From NCBI RefSeq assembly GCF_013407955.1, contig NZ_JACCBU010000001.1, forward strand, positions 868,001 through 932,000: 64,000 nucleotides of DNA. The letters are read 5' to 3'. A program made the position numbers and the translations under genes. Positions within the stretch are counted from its first letter, which is position 1; each line of letters begins with the position of its first letter. Source of the DNA: Microlunatus parietis. Lineage in GTDB: Bacteria; Actinomycetota; Actinomycetes; Propionibacteriales; Propionibacteriaceae. Below, in pieces: positions 26,723-36,547 of this stretch. The notes under the pieces were generated by a model. That model was not told the DNA's origin. It did no database searches and saw nothing but the letters and a program-made list of their open reading frames with translations.

Positions 26723-27739
26723 ATGCGCGGTGCGCTCGTCTGGGTGGGGCTGATCATGGTCAGCCTGGTCGCGGGCTGCACTGCCGGGCCAGACCCGAGC
26801 GGGTCGACCCCGACCCCGACCCCGACCGCGTCCAGCTCGCCGAGCCCGTCGTCACCGGGTCTGACGCCGACACCGTCCTCGCCTCCGAGTCCGTCGCCGA
26901 GTCAGTCGCCGACACCGTCGCCGACCCGGGCTCCGGCCGAGGTGTCGGCGCGGCGGATGATGGCCGATGTCGAACGGCTGGCCGGGGACATCGGGCCGCG
27001 GGAGGCGACGTCGAAGGCGTTCTACGAGGCGGCCGACCTGGTCGAGCGGCGGTTCCGCGAGCTCGGGTTCCGGACCCGGCGGACCGAGGTGAAGGTGCCG
27101 GCCGGGGACTCCTGGGGTACGCCGGTCCGGGCCGGCACGTCGGCCAACGTGATCGCCGACTCGCCCGGTCTCGATCCCGCCCGTGATCATGTGGTGATCG
27201 GCGCCCACCTGGACACCGTGGCCCGGGCGCCCGGCGCCGAGGACAACGCGTCCGGGATCGCGGTGCTGCTCGAACTGGCCCGGCTGGCCGGCCTCGAACC
27301 GCCCGACGTCCCGGTCCGGTTCGTCGCGTTTGGAGCTGAGGAGCCGCGCGGCGACGGCGACGCGCTGCACCACTTCGGCTCCCAGCAGCTGGTCGCCGAC
27401 CTGTCCGCCGCCGAGCGCCGGGCGATCCGTGGCATGGTCTCGCTGGACCGGGTCGGGGTGCCGGCCGAGCGGGTGCCGGTCTGCCGGGCCGGGGACCGCG
27501 GCGCCGACCTGCAAGATCAACTTCTGGCCGCCGCCCGGAGCGCCAAGATCAGGACCCGGGCCTGCGAGGACCGGGCCAGCGATCACTGGTCGTACCAGAA
27601 AGCGGGGATCCCGGCCGCCCGGCTGGGCAAGATCGCCTACGCCGGCTACCACTCCCCCGACGACGTGCCGTCCGTGGTCGATCAAGATCAACTCGCCCGC
27701 GCGGCCCGGATCGTGTGGGCCTGGCTGGGTCGGAGTTGA
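26723..27739 (+). CDS. M28-family zinc aminopeptidase lipoprotein
   Basis: 338 aa from the ATG at 26723. Residues 1-19 are a lipoprotein signal ending in the lipobox LVAGC. A Ser/Thr/Pro-rich linker of about 50 residues spans the wall. The M28 catalytic set follows in order: GAHLDTV (His/Asp), EDNASG (bridging Asp), FGAEEPRG (Glu-Glu), SLDRVG (Asp) and GYHSPDD (His). A surface-anchored exopeptidase is the likely product. It ends base-to-base against the convergent CapA gene. Confidence 0.9.
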   Translation: MRGALVWVGLIMVSLVAGCTAGPDPSGSTPTPTPTASSSPSPSSPGLTPTPSSPPSPSPSQSPTPSPTRAPAEVSARRMMADVERLAGDIGPREATSKAFYEAADLVERRFRELGFRTRRTEVKVPAGDSWGTPVRAGTSANVIADSPGLDPARDHVVIGAHLDTVARAPGAEDNASGIAVLLELARLAGLEPPDVPVRFVAFGAEEPRGDGDALHHFGSQQLVADLSAAERRAIRGMVSLDRVGVPAERVPVCRAGDRGADLQDQLLAAARSAKIRTRACEDRASDHWSYQKAGIPAARLGKIAYAGYHSPDDVPSVVDQDQLARAARIVWAWLGRS

Positions 27740-29161
27740 TCAAGGGCGGGCGTACGGCCCGCGGCTGTGCTCGGCGATGTCGGCCAGGATCGAGCGGGCC
27801 CGGGCCGGGCTCGCCGGCCCCGGAATGAACCGGTCGTCGATCACGTACGGGACGGGTTCGACGGCCCGCACCTCGCCGTCCCAGGCGACGATCTCCAGGA
27901 ACACGCCTTCGTTGGTCTTGGTCTGGAAGTCCATGTCGAAGACGAAGTTGCCGAGCGAATGCACCACGGTCGCGTCGCCGAGCGGCTCCCAGCCCTGCAC
28001 CCAGTGCGGATGACCGCCGATGATCAGATCGGCGCCCGCCTCGGCGAACGCCCGGGCCGCGGTGCGCTGGCTCGGCTCGGCGACATGGGTGTACTGGGTG
28101 CCCCAGTGCGGGATCACGATCACCAGGTCGACCCGTTCGCTGAGCGCCCTGATGTCGCCCGCGATCCGGTCCAGGGCCCGGCGGTCCAGCGGACCGGTGC
28201 GGGGCGGCATGTTCAGCCGGTTGGTGCCCGGGCGCCTGTTCGTTGCGGCCGGAGTCTCGCCGATCGATTCCGTACCGAGGAAACCGATCCGCACGGCTCC
28301 GTCGGTGATCACCACGGGACGCCGCGCCCGATCAAGATCACGACCGGCGCCGACGTAGTCGATCTTGGCCGCGTCCAGTTCGCGGAAGGTCTGCAGCATC
28401 GCCGCCCGGCCGTAGTCGCCGATGTGGTTGTTGGCCAGCGAGAGCAGGTCGAACCCGGCCAGCCGCAACCCGTCCAGCACGGCCGGGTCGGCGCCGAACG
28501 AGTCGTCGCCCTGGGTCGGCTCGCCGTCGGTGGACAGCGTCGACTCGAGGTTGCCGACGGTGATCTCGGCGCCCGCCAGCCGTTTCGCGTACGGACGCAA
28601 CGTCGCGGCCGGGTCGTCCCGGTGCGCCGCCGCGACCCGCCGGGCCAGCATCAGGTCGCCGGCGATCGTGATCGTGGTGACCTCACCGACCGGCCGGTCA
28701 GAGGCAGCGGTCAGCGGATAGCGGGCCGGGTCGCGGAGCGGATGCCGGCCGTCGACCGTGAGCACCCGTACCGTCTCGTCGACCTCGGTGGCGGGCACGG
28801 CCGCGACGGCGGAGCGATCGGTCCGGACCCGGTCCAGCCCGGCCACCGTGAACCGCACTCCGCCCGCCGTGAGCCGATCGGCCCGCCGCTCGACGACGGC
28901 CCGGGCCGCCGCGAGATCCACGTCGAGCACCGGATGGGTGGCGTGCACGGCCAGCACCACCGGCAGCCGCTGCCGCGGCGCGGTCGGACTCGGGATGGTC
29001 GGACTCGGGGCGGTCGGGCTCGGGGCCGGGCTCTGAGCCGGCGGGCTGGTGGCGCGCTGGAGCGGACCCGGAGTCGGCGTCGGCTCCGGTGAGGGCATCG
29101 GCGCCGGCACTGCGCAGGCCGCGACCAGCAGCAGCAGCGCGGCGGCCCAGCTCCCCCTCAT
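27740..29161 (-). CDS. CapA-family lipoprotein (metallophosphatase fold)
   Basis: 473 aa. A signal peptide with lipobox LLLVAAC is followed by a Pro/Ser/Thr linker. From about residue 165 the PGA_cap domain appears: TIAGDLMLARRV, VGNLESTLST, LSLANNHIGDYG, VIPHWGTQYTH and IIGGHPHWVQGWE. These Asp/Asn/His motifs define the calcineurin-like CapA family, linked to poly-gamma-glutamate capsule in Bacillus but widespread in actinobacteria without a capsule. Residues 60-160 form an extra N-terminal domain of unknown role. Confidence 0.85.
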   Translation of the reverse strand: MRGSWAAALLLLVAACAVPAPMPSPEPTPTPGPLQRATSPPAQSPAPSPTAPSPTIPSPTAPRQRLPVVLAVHATHPVLDVDLAAARAVVERRADRLTAGGVRFTVAGLDRVRTDRSAVAAVPATEVDETVRVLTVDGRHPLRDPARYPLTAASDRPVGEVTTITIAGDLMLARRVAAAHRDDPAATLRPYAKRLAGAEITVGNLESTLSTDGEPTQGDDSFGADPAVLDGLRLAGFDLLSLANNHIGDYGRAAMLQTFRELDAAKIDYVGAGRDLDRARRPVVITDGAVRIGFLGTESIGETPAATNRRPGTNRLNMPPRTGPLDRRALDRIAGDIRALSERVDLVIVIPHWGTQYTHVAEPSQRTAARAFAEAGADLIIGGHPHWVQGWEPLGDATVVHSLGNFVFDMDFQTKTNEGVFLEIVAWDGEVRAVEPVPYVIDDRFIPGPASPARARSILADIAEHSRGPYARP

Positions 29162-29185
29162 GGTTCGAGTGTGACAAACGCGGCC

Positions 29186-29644
29186 TCAGGCGCTGCCGGT
29201 GACGACCTGACCCGACTTCACGTGAACGTCGATCTTGGCCAGCGGCGCCTCGGCCGGGCCGCCGAGCACCGCACCGTCGGTCAGGCTGAACTTCGACTGA
29301 TGGCACGGGCAGACCAACTCCTGGCCGCTCGGCTCCACGGTGCAGCCCTTGTGGGTACAAATCGCGCTGAACGCGACCGCTTCCGAGTCCGAGTGCCGGC
29401 AGACCAGGACCTCGGCGCCGTCCGCCTTGACGAGCACGGCCTCGCCGACCTTGACCTGGTCCAGCGCCGTCAGCGTGGTGCCCTCCTTGGGCTGGCCGGA
29501 CTCGCCGCCCTCCGCCGGCTGACTCGCCGGGCCGGCCGGGGTTCCGGTCTCGGGGGCCGTGGGACTGCAACCGGCCAGGACGAGTGCGCCGGCGCCGACT
29601 CCGACGATCATCTGGCGGCGGGACGGATGGGTGCTGAACTCCAT
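29186..29644 (-). CDS. Rieske [2Fe-2S] lipoprotein
   Basis: 152 aa. The N-terminus SRRQMIVGVGAGALVLAGC combines a twin-arginine motif with a lipobox Cys, so the folded iron-sulphur protein is probably exported by Tat and lipid-anchored. The cluster ligands are CTHKGC (Cys and His) and CPCHQSKF (Cys and His). The overall size is that of small stand-alone Rieske proteins, electron carriers of unknown partner. The gene is driven by an ECF-type promoter facing away from a sigma/anti-sigma operon with a matching promoter, and tatA/tatC lie in the same window. Confidence 0.9.
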   Translation of the reverse strand: MEFSTHPSRRQMIVGVGAGALVLAGCSPTAPETGTPAGPASQPAEGGESGQPKEGTTLTALDQVKVGEAVLVKADGAEVLVCRHSDSEAVAFSAICTHKGCTVEPSGQELVCPCHQSKFSLTDGAVLGGPAEAPLAKIDVHVKSGQVVTGSA

Positions 29645-29692
29645 GGGTCGTGCCCTTTCTCGTGGTCGAGTGGGGTCGAGGGAACAACCATC

Positions 29693-29720
29693 ACTACGGG
29701 AGCCGACTCGCCTCGGTTCA
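29693..29720 (-). promoter_or_regulatory. ECF-type promoter of the Rieske gene
   Basis: On the minus strand TGAACC, 16 bases, CGTAGT. This is the -35/-10 arrangement of SigL-type ECF promoters. It matches the divergent promoter at 29750-29777. Confidence 0.7.
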
Positions 29721-29749
29721 CCCGTACCGCGAAAACTTCTGGCCCAGAT

Positions 29750-29777
29750 TGAACGCCTGCCCCGCCGGATCCGTATC
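29750..29777 (+). promoter_or_regulatory. ECF-type promoter of the sigma/anti-sigma operon
   Basis: TGAACG, 16 bases, CGTATC, about 36 bp before the first ATG of the operon. The match to the promoter at 29693-29720 suggests that the encoded ECF factor drives both directions, including its own synthesis. Confidence 0.7.
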
Positions 29778-29812
29778 CCTTCGGTAGCGAAAACGTCGGT
29801 GGGAGGTTCGAG

Positions 29813-30265
29813 ATGAGTGAATCCGTTGCGACGCGGCGGCCGTCGGCGGCACGGTCGGTGGTCACGGCCGAGGCCACGCCCGCGCTCCAGGTGGTCCGAG
29901 GCCTGGTGGCGGCCGCGGTGCTGCTGTCGGCCGACATCCACCTGGTGCTCTACCTGGACGGGTTCTCCGACATTCCGGTGATCGGCCCACTGTTCCTGGT
30001 CAACGTGGTGGCCGGCTTGATCATCGGTGTCGCCTTGTTGATCATCCGGCACTGGTTCCTGGCCTTCGTCGCGGCCGGCTTCGGCGCCGCCACGTTCGCT
30101 GCGTACCTGATCTCGGCGACGGTCGGCCTGTTCGGCGTCCAGGAACAGAACTGGGACGCGCAGGCCGTGCTCGCCGCGGTGGCGGAGGTCGTGGCCGCGG
30201 TCGGCGGTGTCGTGCTCATGGTGGTCTGGCTACGATCCCGTACCAGAGCGAACACCGTGGGGTGA
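29813..30265 (+). CDS. Four-helix membrane protein in a sigma-factor operon
   Basis: 150 aa with GGGAGG 7 bases before the ATG. Four hydrophobic helices (about residues 28-50, 55-78, 83-105 and 120-143). A short basic N-terminus and C-terminus face the cytoplasm. No motif was recognised. It is first in an operon with an ECF sigma factor 3 bp downstream and its anti-sigma factor, so it is probably made in the same stress response. Confidence 0.7.
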   Translation: MSESVATRRPSAARSVVTAEATPALQVVRGLVAAAVLLSADIHLVLYLDGFSDIPVIGPLFLVNVVAGLIIGVALLIIRHWFLAFVAAGFGAATFAAYLISATVGLFGVQEQNWDAQAVLAAVAEVVAAVGGVVLMVVWLRSRTRANTVG

Positions 30266-30268
30266 CGG

Positions 30269-30784
30269 GTGCCGGACGGCCAGGCGGAGCTGATGCGCCG
30301 GCTGCATGATGATCATGCCGCCGCGCTCTGGTGGTACGCGCTCCGGCTGACCGGCGGCGACCGGGCCCGGGCCGAGGACGTCGTGCAGGAGACCATGCTC
30401 CGGGCCTGGCGGCACCCCGACGTGCTGGACGCCGAGTCGGCGCGATCCTGGCTGTTCACCGTGGCCAAGCGGATCGTGATCGACGAGTGGCGCACCGTAC
30501 GGGCGCGCAGCGAGGTGCCGGTCGCCGAACTGCCGGGCACCGGGCGGTATGCCGTGGCCGACGACGAGGCCGAGCGGTCCATGCTGGTGTTCAGCATCGC
30601 CGAGGCCCTGGAACGGCTCTCGCCGGCACACCGCGAGGTGGTCGTCGAGTGTCACTACCGCGGCCACTCGGTCGCGGAGGCGGCGCACCGGATCGGGGTG
30701 CCGGAGGGCACGGTGAAGTCGCGGCTGCACTATGCGCTGCGAGCCCTGCGGCTCGCGCTGGAGGAGATGGGGGTGACCGAGTGA
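30269..30784 (+). CDS. ECF RNA polymerase sigma factor (SigL-like)
   Basis: 171 aa from a GTG at 30269. Region 2 reads ALRLTGGDRARAEDVVQETML and AWRHPDVLD; region 4 reads LERLSPAHREVVVECHYRG and AHRIGVPEGTVKSRLHYALR. Its genetic partner is the zinc-binding anti-sigma factor that starts within its stop codon. The two TGAAC-N16-CGT promoters upstream are the SigL-type consensus, so it probably regulates its own operon and the Rieske gene. The identification as SigL-like rests on promoter type and gene order. Confidence 0.88.
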   Translation: MPDGQAELMRRLHDDHAAALWWYALRLTGGDRARAEDVVQETMLRAWRHPDVLDAESARSWLFTVAKRIVIDEWRTVRARSEVPVAELPGTGRYAVADDEAERSMLVFSIAEALERLSPAHREVVVECHYRGHSVAEAAHRIGVPEGTVKSRLHYALRALRLALEEMGVTE

Positions 30785-31458
30785 TGCCACAGGACAGATT
30801 CGCGACCTACGACGCCGCGTATGTCCTCGGCGCACTCTCGCCGAAGGACCGGCAGGAGTACGAGCAGCATCTGCGGGAATGCCCGGACTGCGCGAATTCG
30901 GTTCGGGAACTGGCCGGGATGCCCGGGTTGCTCTCGCAGGTCCCGCCCTCCCTGCTGCCGACCGACGCCGAACACCCGGACCCGCCGCCGGAGGACCTGC
31001 TGCCCAAGCTGCTGGACCAGGTCCGCCGCGAACAGCTCCGGCGCCGGGTGATCACGATCGGGTCCGCCGTGCTGGCCGCTGCCGCCTGCCTGGCCCTGGT
31101 GATCATGATCATCTTCCGGCCGCCGGTCGGCGACGAGCCGACCGCCATCCCGACCGCGACCATGAGCCCGGTCAGCAACGCCCCGGTCTGGGCCACAATC
31201 GGGCTGGAGCAGGTCGACTGGGGCACCAAGGTCGACATGCACTGCATGTACGAGAAGCGGCCCGGCTACAGCAAGAGTGGCGTCTACCTGCTGGTCGTCG
31301 TCGCCAAGGACGGCACCGAGGAGCAGGTCGGAGCCTGGCGGGTGAAGCCCGGCCAGGACGCCCGCTTCCCCGCCGCCACCTCACACCCGATCAGCGAGAT
31401 CGCCGCCATCGAGGTCCGTACCACCTCGAACAAGACGCTGCTCACCCTCGCGCCCTGA
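30784..31458 (+). CDS. Membrane-spanning zinc-binding anti-sigma factor
   Basis: 224 aa. The start ATG shares its first base with the sigma-factor stop. The zinc motif HLRECPDCA (HxxxCxxC) sits in the N-terminal ZAS domain. A transmembrane helix (VLAAAACLALVIMIIF) near residue 95 is followed by an extracytoplasmic domain of about 110 residues, with two Cys-free strands and HCMYEKRPGYS. The topology fits a redox- or envelope-sensing anti-sigma factor that releases the upstream sigma factor on signal. Confidence 0.88.
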   Translation: MPQDRFATYDAAYVLGALSPKDRQEYEQHLRECPDCANSVRELAGMPGLLSQVPPSLLPTDAEHPDPPPEDLLPKLLDQVRREQLRRRVITIGSAVLAAAACLALVIMIIFRPPVGDEPTAIPTATMSPVSNAPVWATIGLEQVDWGTKVDMHCMYEKRPGYSKSGVYLLVVVAKDGTEEQVGAWRVKPGQDARFPAATSHPISEIAAIEVRTTSNKTLLTLAP

Positions 31459-31467
31459 GCCGGATCG

Positions 31468-32235
31468 TCAGCGGGCCTCGGGGTCGCGGGCCAGGACGGT
31501 ACGGCCGCCGTCGACCGGGACGACGGCGCCGGTGATGAAGCCGGCGTCGGGCGAGAGCAGGAAGGCGATGGTGGCGGCGACCTCCTCGGGGCGGCCGACC
31601 CGGCCGAGCGGGTGGATGGCGGCCATCTCGCGTTCGGTGGCGGCGGCGCCGTCGGGGCCGAGGTCGGCCAGGTAGCGCTCGTAGCGGGCGGTGGTGATCG
31701 AACCGAGGGCGGCGCAGTTGACCCGGATGCCGTCCCGGCCGTACTCCACGGCCAGGGCTCGGGTCAGGCCTTCGACGGCCGCCTTCGCCGTCGCGTACGG
31801 GGTCGCGCCGGGCACCGCCTGACGCGCCTGGTGTGAGGACACGTTGACGATCGCGCCCGGGGTCTCGGCGGCCCGGAACCGGCGGACGGCGGTCGTGCAG
31901 CCCACCACGGCCGGCGCCAGATTCAGCGTGATCGCGTCCAGCACGGCTTCCGGCGGGTCGGCGTGCACGGAGGCGTCCCGGAACACGGCGGCGTTGTTGA
32001 CCCAGCCGGCCAGCGGCCCGGCCAGGTCGGCGGCCCGTTCGGTCACGGCCGGGTCGGCGGCGCTGCCGGTGACGACGCCGAGCCGGTCGGCCGCCGGATG
32101 ATCATCGGCCCAGGCGGTGACCGCCGGCTCGAGCTCGATGATGATCACCCGGTGGCCGTCGGCGAGCAGGCGATCGACGACGGCCCGGCCGATGCCCTGG
32201 CCGCCGCCGGTCACCACGATGCCGGCCGGTTCCAT
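31468..32235 (-). CDS. Short-chain dehydrogenase/reductase
   Basis: 255 aa from the ATG at 32233-32235. Classical SDR features in order: [11 protein letters not shown] (cofactor loop), NNAAVF, the catalytic Ser in NVSSHQ, YATAK (Tyr/Lys) and [18 protein letters not shown] near the end. The position of the acidic residue after strand 2 (IIIELEP) suggests NAD rather than NADP. It starts 2 bp after the ilvD stop and is the last gene of the operon; no substrate can be named. Confidence 0.88.
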   Translation of the reverse strand: MEPAGIVVTGGGQGIGRAVVDRLLADGHRVIIIELEPAVTAWADDHPAADRLGVVTGSAADPAVTERAADLAGPLAGWVNNAAVFRDASVHADPPEAVLDAITLNLAPAVVGCTTAVRRFRAAETPGAIVNVSSHQARQAVPGATPYATAKAAVEGLTRALAVEYGRDGIRVNCAALGSITTARYERYLADLGPDGAAATEREMAAIHPLGRVGRPEEVAATIAFLLSPDAGFITGAVVPVDGGRTVLARDPEAR

Positions 32236-32237
32236 GA

Positions 32238-33932
32238 TCAGGTGCAGATGGCGCCGACGTTGGCGGACTGGACGAGCTTGGCGTACTTGGCCAGCACACC
32301 GCGCGGAGCCGGCCGCTCGACCGGCGTCCAGGCCTCGCGCCGACGCTGCAGCTCCTCGGCGGAGAGGTCCACGTCCAGGGTGCCGTTGGCGACGTCGAGG
32401 GTGATCTTGTCGCCGTTCTCGACCAGGGCGATCGGGCCGCCCTCGGTGGCCTCCGGGGCGATGTGGCCGACGCAGAGGCCGGTAGTGCCGCCGGAGAACC
32501 GGCCGTCGGTGATCAACATGACGTCCTTGCCGAGGCCGGCGCCCTTGATCGCGCCGGTGATCGCCAGCATCTCGCGCATGCCGGGGCCGCCCTTCGGACC
32601 CTCGTACCTGATCACCACGACGTCGCCCGCGGTGATCGTGCCGTCCTCCAGGGCGTCCATCGCGGCCCGTTCGCCGTCGAACACCCGCGCCGTGCCGGTG
32701 ATCACCGTCGTGTCGAAGCCGGCGCTCTTGACGACCGCCCCCTCCGGCGCGAGCGACCCGCTCAGGATGGTGATGCCGCCGGTCGGGTGCATCGGGTTCG
32801 ACAGCGCCCGGACGATGGTGCCGTCGACGTCCGGCGGGTTGATGTCGGCCAGGTTCTCGGCCATCGTCTTGCCGGTCACGGTCAGGCAGTCGCCGTGCAG
32901 CAGGCCCGCGTCGAGCAGGGCCCGCATCACGACCGGGACGCCGCCGACCCGGTCGACGTCGTTCATCACGTACCGGCCGAACGGCTTCAGGTCGCCCAGG
33001 TGCGGCACCTTCTTGCCGACCCGGACGAAGTCGTCCAGGCTCAGCTCGACCTCGGCCTCGTTGGCGATCGCCAGCAGGTGCAGCACCGCGTTGGTGGAAC
33101 CGCCGAACGCCATCACGACGGCGATCGCGTTCTCGAAGGCCTCCTTGGTCATGATCTGCCGCGCCGTGATGCCGCGGCGGAGCAGCTCGACGACGGCCTC
33201 GCCGCTCTGGCGGGCGTACGTGTCGCGGCGGCGGGCCACCGCCGGCGGCGAGGCCGAACCGGGCAGCGACATGCCCAGCGCCTCGGCCGCGCTGGCCATG
33301 GTGTTCGCCGTGTACATGCCGCCGCAGGCGCCCTCGCCCGGGCAGATCGCCTTCTCGATCTCGGTGACCTCTTCGCGGGTGATCAGGCCGCGGACGCAGG
33401 CACCGACCGCCTCGAACGCGTCGATGATCGTCACGTCCTTGTCGCCGACCCGGCCCGGCATGATCGAACCGGCGTACAGGAAGACCGAGGACAGGTCGAG
33501 CCGCGCGGCCGCCATCAGCATGCCGGGCAGCGACTTGTCGCAGCCGGCCAGCAGCACGGAGCCGTCCATCCGCTCGGCCTCCATCACCGTCTCGACGGAG
33601 TCGGCGATGATCTCGCGGCTGACCAGCGAGTAGTGCATGCCGACGTGACCCATCGAGATGCCGTCCGACACCGAGATGGTGCCGAACTCCAGCGGATAAC
33701 CGCCCGCGGCGTGGACGCCGTCCTTGACCGCCTTGGCGAGCCGGTCCAGGGACAGGTTGCAGGGGGTGATCTCGTTCCAGCTGGACGCGACGCCGACCTG
33801 CGGCTTCGCGAAGTCGTCGTCGCCCATACCGACCGCGCGGAGCATGCCGCGGGCCGCCGTGGCCTCGAGGCCGTCGGTCACCGCGCGGGAGCGCGGCTTG
33901 ATGTCGGGACCGGGGGTCGTATCGGTGGTCAT
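32238..33932 (-). CDS. ilvD: Dihydroxyacid dehydratase
   Basis: 564 aa. Third common enzyme of Val/Ile synthesis, dehydrating the dihydroxy acid to the 2-oxo acid with an iron-sulphur cluster. Cluster cysteines are seen in [25 protein letters not shown] and EITPCNLSL. Other signatures are DGISMGH and the C-terminal [11 protein letters not shown]. The ATG at 33930-33932 has no strong ribosome site. It lies 11 bp downstream of the GT87 gene and 2 bp upstream of the SDR gene, so transcription probably comes from a distant promoter. Confidence 0.95.
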   Translation of the reverse strand: MTTDTTPGPDIKPRSRAVTDGLEATAARGMLRAVGMGDDDFAKPQVGVASSWNEITPCNLSLDRLAKAVKDGVHAAGGYPLEFGTISVSDGISMGHVGMHYSLVSREIIADSVETVMEAERMDGSVLLAGCDKSLPGMLMAAARLDLSSVFLYAGSIMPGRVGDKDVTIIDAFEAVGACVRGLITREEVTEIEKAICPGEGACGGMYTANTMASAAEALGMSLPGSASPPAVARRRDTYARQSGEAVVELLRRGITARQIMTKEAFENAIAVVMAFGGSTNAVLHLLAIANEAEVELSLDDFVRVGKKVPHLGDLKPFGRYVMNDVDRVGGVPVVMRALLDAGLLHGDCLTVTGKTMAENLADINPPDVDGTIVRALSNPMHPTGGITILSGSLAPEGAVVKSAGFDTTVITGTARVFDGERAAMDALEDGTITAGDVVVIRYEGPKGGPGMREMLAITGAIKGAGLGKDVMLITDGRFSGGTTGLCVGHIAPEATEGGPIALVENGDKITLDVANGTLDVDLSAEELQRRREAWTPVERPAPRGVLAKYAKLVQSANVGAICT

Positions 33933-33943
33933 AGCGCCGTAAT

Positions 33944-35215
33944 CTACGCCCCGCCGACCGCGTGCTTCCCACTGGTACGGACCGTGTTGCGGCGCACTTC
34001 CGCGACCGCGAGGGCGATGATCATGATCGTGCCGAGCACCGGTCCGAACAGCCCGACGAAGTCCTGCAGCGGCGAGTACGCGAGCTCCTTGCCCTGACCG
34101 TACGGCAGCAGGGCCAGCGCCGGGCAGGCACAGACCCAGACCACCCAGGCACCGCCGATGATCTTGGTCCAGAGCGGCAGCGGCTCCAGCGACACCGGTC
34201 GCTGCACCCGCAGCACCACCGCCACCGCGAGCGGCAGGATCCAGACGTAGTGATGGGTCCAGGACAGCGGTGAGGCCAGACAGGTGCACAGGCCGACCAG
34301 TCCGACGGCGAACGCGTACTGCCGGCGGCGCCACCACTGAGCCGCGACCGCGGTCCCGATCAGGGCGATCAGCCCGCCGATCGCGAGGCTGGCCAGGGTG
34401 ATCTCGCGCGAGTCGCCGAGCACCCGGAAGAACACGCCGGACAACGCCTGGTTGCCGACATAGAGCGGGGACGCGGTCCGGGTGTCGCCGGCCAGCAGCC
34501 CGCCGAAGAACGACGCCGTCTGCGGCCAGAGGAAGATCGCGCCGATGCCGGTCAGCACGCCGAAGCTGATCATGGCGGTGATCGCCGGGCGTCGCTTCCC
34601 GATCAGGAACAGGAAGATCACGAACAGCGCCGGAGTGAGCTTGATCGCCGCGGCCAGGCCGATCAGGATGCCGCGCGGCAGCAGCCGCCGCTCCCCCGGC
34701 CGGTCCGGCAGCAGGTCCATGATCACCAGCGCCATCAGCAGGGTGTTCACCTGGCCGTACCCGAGCGTGGTCCGGATCGGCTCCACCGCGAGGACGACGA
34801 CGATCCCGATCACCGCGAGCTTCCAGCCGCGCGGCACCCCGCAACGCCGCAGTACGGTCTGCTGGGCCGCCACCAGGCCGAGGGTCCAGAGCACCTGCCA
34901 CATCGCGTACGGGCCGAAGGCGAGCGGGATCATCAGGATCGCCGCGATCGGCGGGTAGATGAAGTAGAGGCCCCAGCCGGGCGTCGTGGTGGCGAAGATG
35001 TCCTTGCCGGCCAGCAGATCCTTAACGGCGTAGACGTACACCTGCAGGTCGATCGTCTGCGGCTCCCAGGGGAAGTAGCTGCCGTCGAAGGAGATCACGA
35101 ACGGCAAGATCACCAACGCGACGGCGAACGGCGGCAGCAGTTCCAGGGCCAGCCGGCCGAGGGTCCGGCCGGTGACCCGCCGCGTGATCGTTTCCTGGTC
35201 CTTGGTCAAGGTCAT
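33944..35215 (-). CDS. GT87-type polyprenyl-phosphomannose alpha-mannosyltransferase
   Basis: 423 aa with about ten membrane helices. An acidic first extracytoplasmic loop ([20 protein letters not shown]) holds the Asp expected of GT-C enzymes. Later segments read [34 protein letters not shown] and [15 protein letters not shown], which are signatures of the GT87/DUF2029 family. Members use polyprenyl-phosphate mannose to mannosylate lipoarabinomannan or proteins outside the membrane. The start overlaps the HIT gene stop (ATGA). Confidence 0.85.
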   Translation of the reverse strand: MTLTKDQETITRRVTGRTLGRLALELLPPFAVALVILPFVISFDGSYFPWEPQTIDLQVYVYAVKDLLAGKDIFATTTPGWGLYFIYPPIAAILMIPLAFGPYAMWQVLWTLGLVAAQQTVLRRCGVPRGWKLAVIGIVVVLAVEPIRTTLGYGQVNTLLMALVIMDLLPDRPGERRLLPRGILIGLAAAIKLTPALFVIFLFLIGKRRPAITAMISFGVLTGIGAIFLWPQTASFFGGLLAGDTRTASPLYVGNQALSGVFFRVLGDSREITLASLAIGGLIALIGTAVAAQWWRRRQYAFAVGLVGLCTCLASPLSWTHHYVWILPLAVAVVLRVQRPVSLEPLPLWTKIIGGAWVVWVCACPALALLPYGQGKELAYSPLQDFVGLFGPVLGTIMIIALAVAEVRRNTVRTSGKHAVGGA

Positions 35216-35628
35216 GCGGCTCCGTTGATCTGCGCCAGCACGGCGTCCAGTTCGGCCGGCTCGGCCGGCTGCGGCTTGATCAGATTGCGCAGGCCGGGCG
35301 CGTCGGCGTAGCGCGGGATCAGGTGGACGTGCAGGTGGAACACCTCCTGGCCGGCGACCGCACCGGCCGACGAGGCGACGTTCAGCCCGTCGGCGTCGAG
35401 CCGGTCCACCAGCAGCCGGGCGCAGTGGTCGATCGCCGGGCCGAGCTCGGCCATCACCGGAGCACCCTCGACGACGCTCGCCACGTGCTCGCGCGGCACC
35501 ACCAGGGTGTGCCCGCGGTGCCAGGGCTGCAGGTCGAGGAAGGCGATCGCATGATCATCTTCGTACACCCGGCGGGACGGGAACTCCCCGCTGATGATCT
35601 TGCAGAAGACACAGTCCGGATCAGCCAT
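35212..35628 (-). CDS. HIT-family nucleotide hydrolase
   Basis: 138 aa. Zinc-type N-terminus (CVFCKIISGEFPS), the HRGHTLVVPREH segment and the catalytic histidine triad HLHVHLIPR. Members hydrolyse nucleoside phosphoramidates and AppN compounds. The start overlaps the end of the 2-hydroxyacid dehydrogenase gene by 8 bp, and its stop overlaps the GT87 start. Its place in this operon gives no clear metabolic link. Confidence 0.92.
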   Translation of the reverse strand: MADPDCVFCKIISGEFPSRRVYEDDHAIAFLDLQPWHRGHTLVVPREHVASVVEGAPVMAELGPAIDHCARLLVDRLDADGLNVASSAGAVAGQEVFHLHVHLIPRYADAPGLRNLIKPQPAEPAELDAVLAQINGAA

Positions 35629-36547
35629 TGATCACGTTCTCCAGTTCCTCGCCGGCGGCGTAGCGGCGCAGTTGGTTCGCCAGGAAGCGGTCCGACCGCG
35701 GCTCACCCGCGGTGCTGGCACCCCCGACGTGCGGCACGATCGTGACCCCGGGAATCCGCCAGAGCGGATGGTCCGGCGGCAGTGGCTCGGGATCGGTGAC
35801 GTCGAGCGCGGCCCGGATCCGGCCGGTGCTCGTCTCGGCCACCAGGGCGTCGGTGTCGATCAGCCGGCCGCGGGCGACGTTGACCACCAGCGCATTGTCC
35901 GGCAACAGTTTCAGCGCTGCCGCGTCGATGATCCCCTCGGTCTGCGGGGTCAGCGGCGCGATCACGAACACGATGTCGGCTTCCGGCAGCAGGTCCGGCA
36001 GTCGGTCGACCGGATACACCTCCGGTTCGGTACGGGCTCGGCGGGCGACCCGGGTCACCGACGCGACCTCGAAGCCGGCCAGCCGACGCTCAATCGCCGC
36101 GCCGATCCGGCCGTAGCCGAGGATCAGCACCCGCTGGTCGGCCAGCCCGACGCCCATCCGGCCCCGCCACAGGCCCTCGGCCTGGTTGCGGGCGAACTCG
36201 TCCAGGTGCCGGCCGTTGGCCAGCGCCAGCGCGATCGCCATCTCCGACGTCGCGGTGTCGTGAATGCCGCCGCCGTTGCACAGCGTCACGCCTTCGGGGA
36301 CGTGCGGCAGGACGCCCTCGTACCCGGCGTAGAGGATCTGGGCGATCTTGAGGCTCTTCATCTCCGCGGCCCGGGAGAAGGCCTCCTTGGGTGCCTTGGA
36401 CAGCACGTAGAACTCGACCTCGGCGATGGAGTCCGGCCACTCCCCGTCGCCGGGGAAGCAGTCCACCTCGAGCCCGTCCGGGATGCCGCCGAGCCGGCGT
36501 TCGGCCTCGGCGAGATCCTGGAAGGGCAGCCAGACCCGACGGCTCAC
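35621..36547 (-). CDS. D-isomer-specific 2-hydroxyacid dehydrogenase
   Basis: 308 aa from a GTG at 36545-36547. The NAD-binding loop is [17 protein letters not shown], the substrate Arg is in [14 protein letters not shown], the Glu in [13 protein letters not shown], and the His in [10 protein letters not shown]. This is the catalytic set of the D-lactate/glyoxylate/phosphoglycerate dehydrogenase family. The start overlaps the hisF stop as GTGA. The substrate is unknown. Confidence 0.88.
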   Translation of the reverse strand: MSRRVWLPFQDLAEAERRLGGIPDGLEVDCFPGDGEWPDSIAEVEFYVLSKAPKEAFSRAAEMKSLKIAQILYAGYEGVLPHVPEGVTLCNGGGIHDTATSEMAIALALANGRHLDEFARNQAEGLWRGRMGVGLADQRVLILGYGRIGAAIERRLAGFEVASVTRVARRARTEPEVYPVDRLPDLLPEADIVFVIAPLTPQTEGIIDAAALKLLPDNALVVNVARGRLIDTDALVAETSTGRIRAALDVTDPEPLPPDHPLWRIPGVTIVPHVGGASTAGEPRSDRFLANQLRRYAAGEELENVING

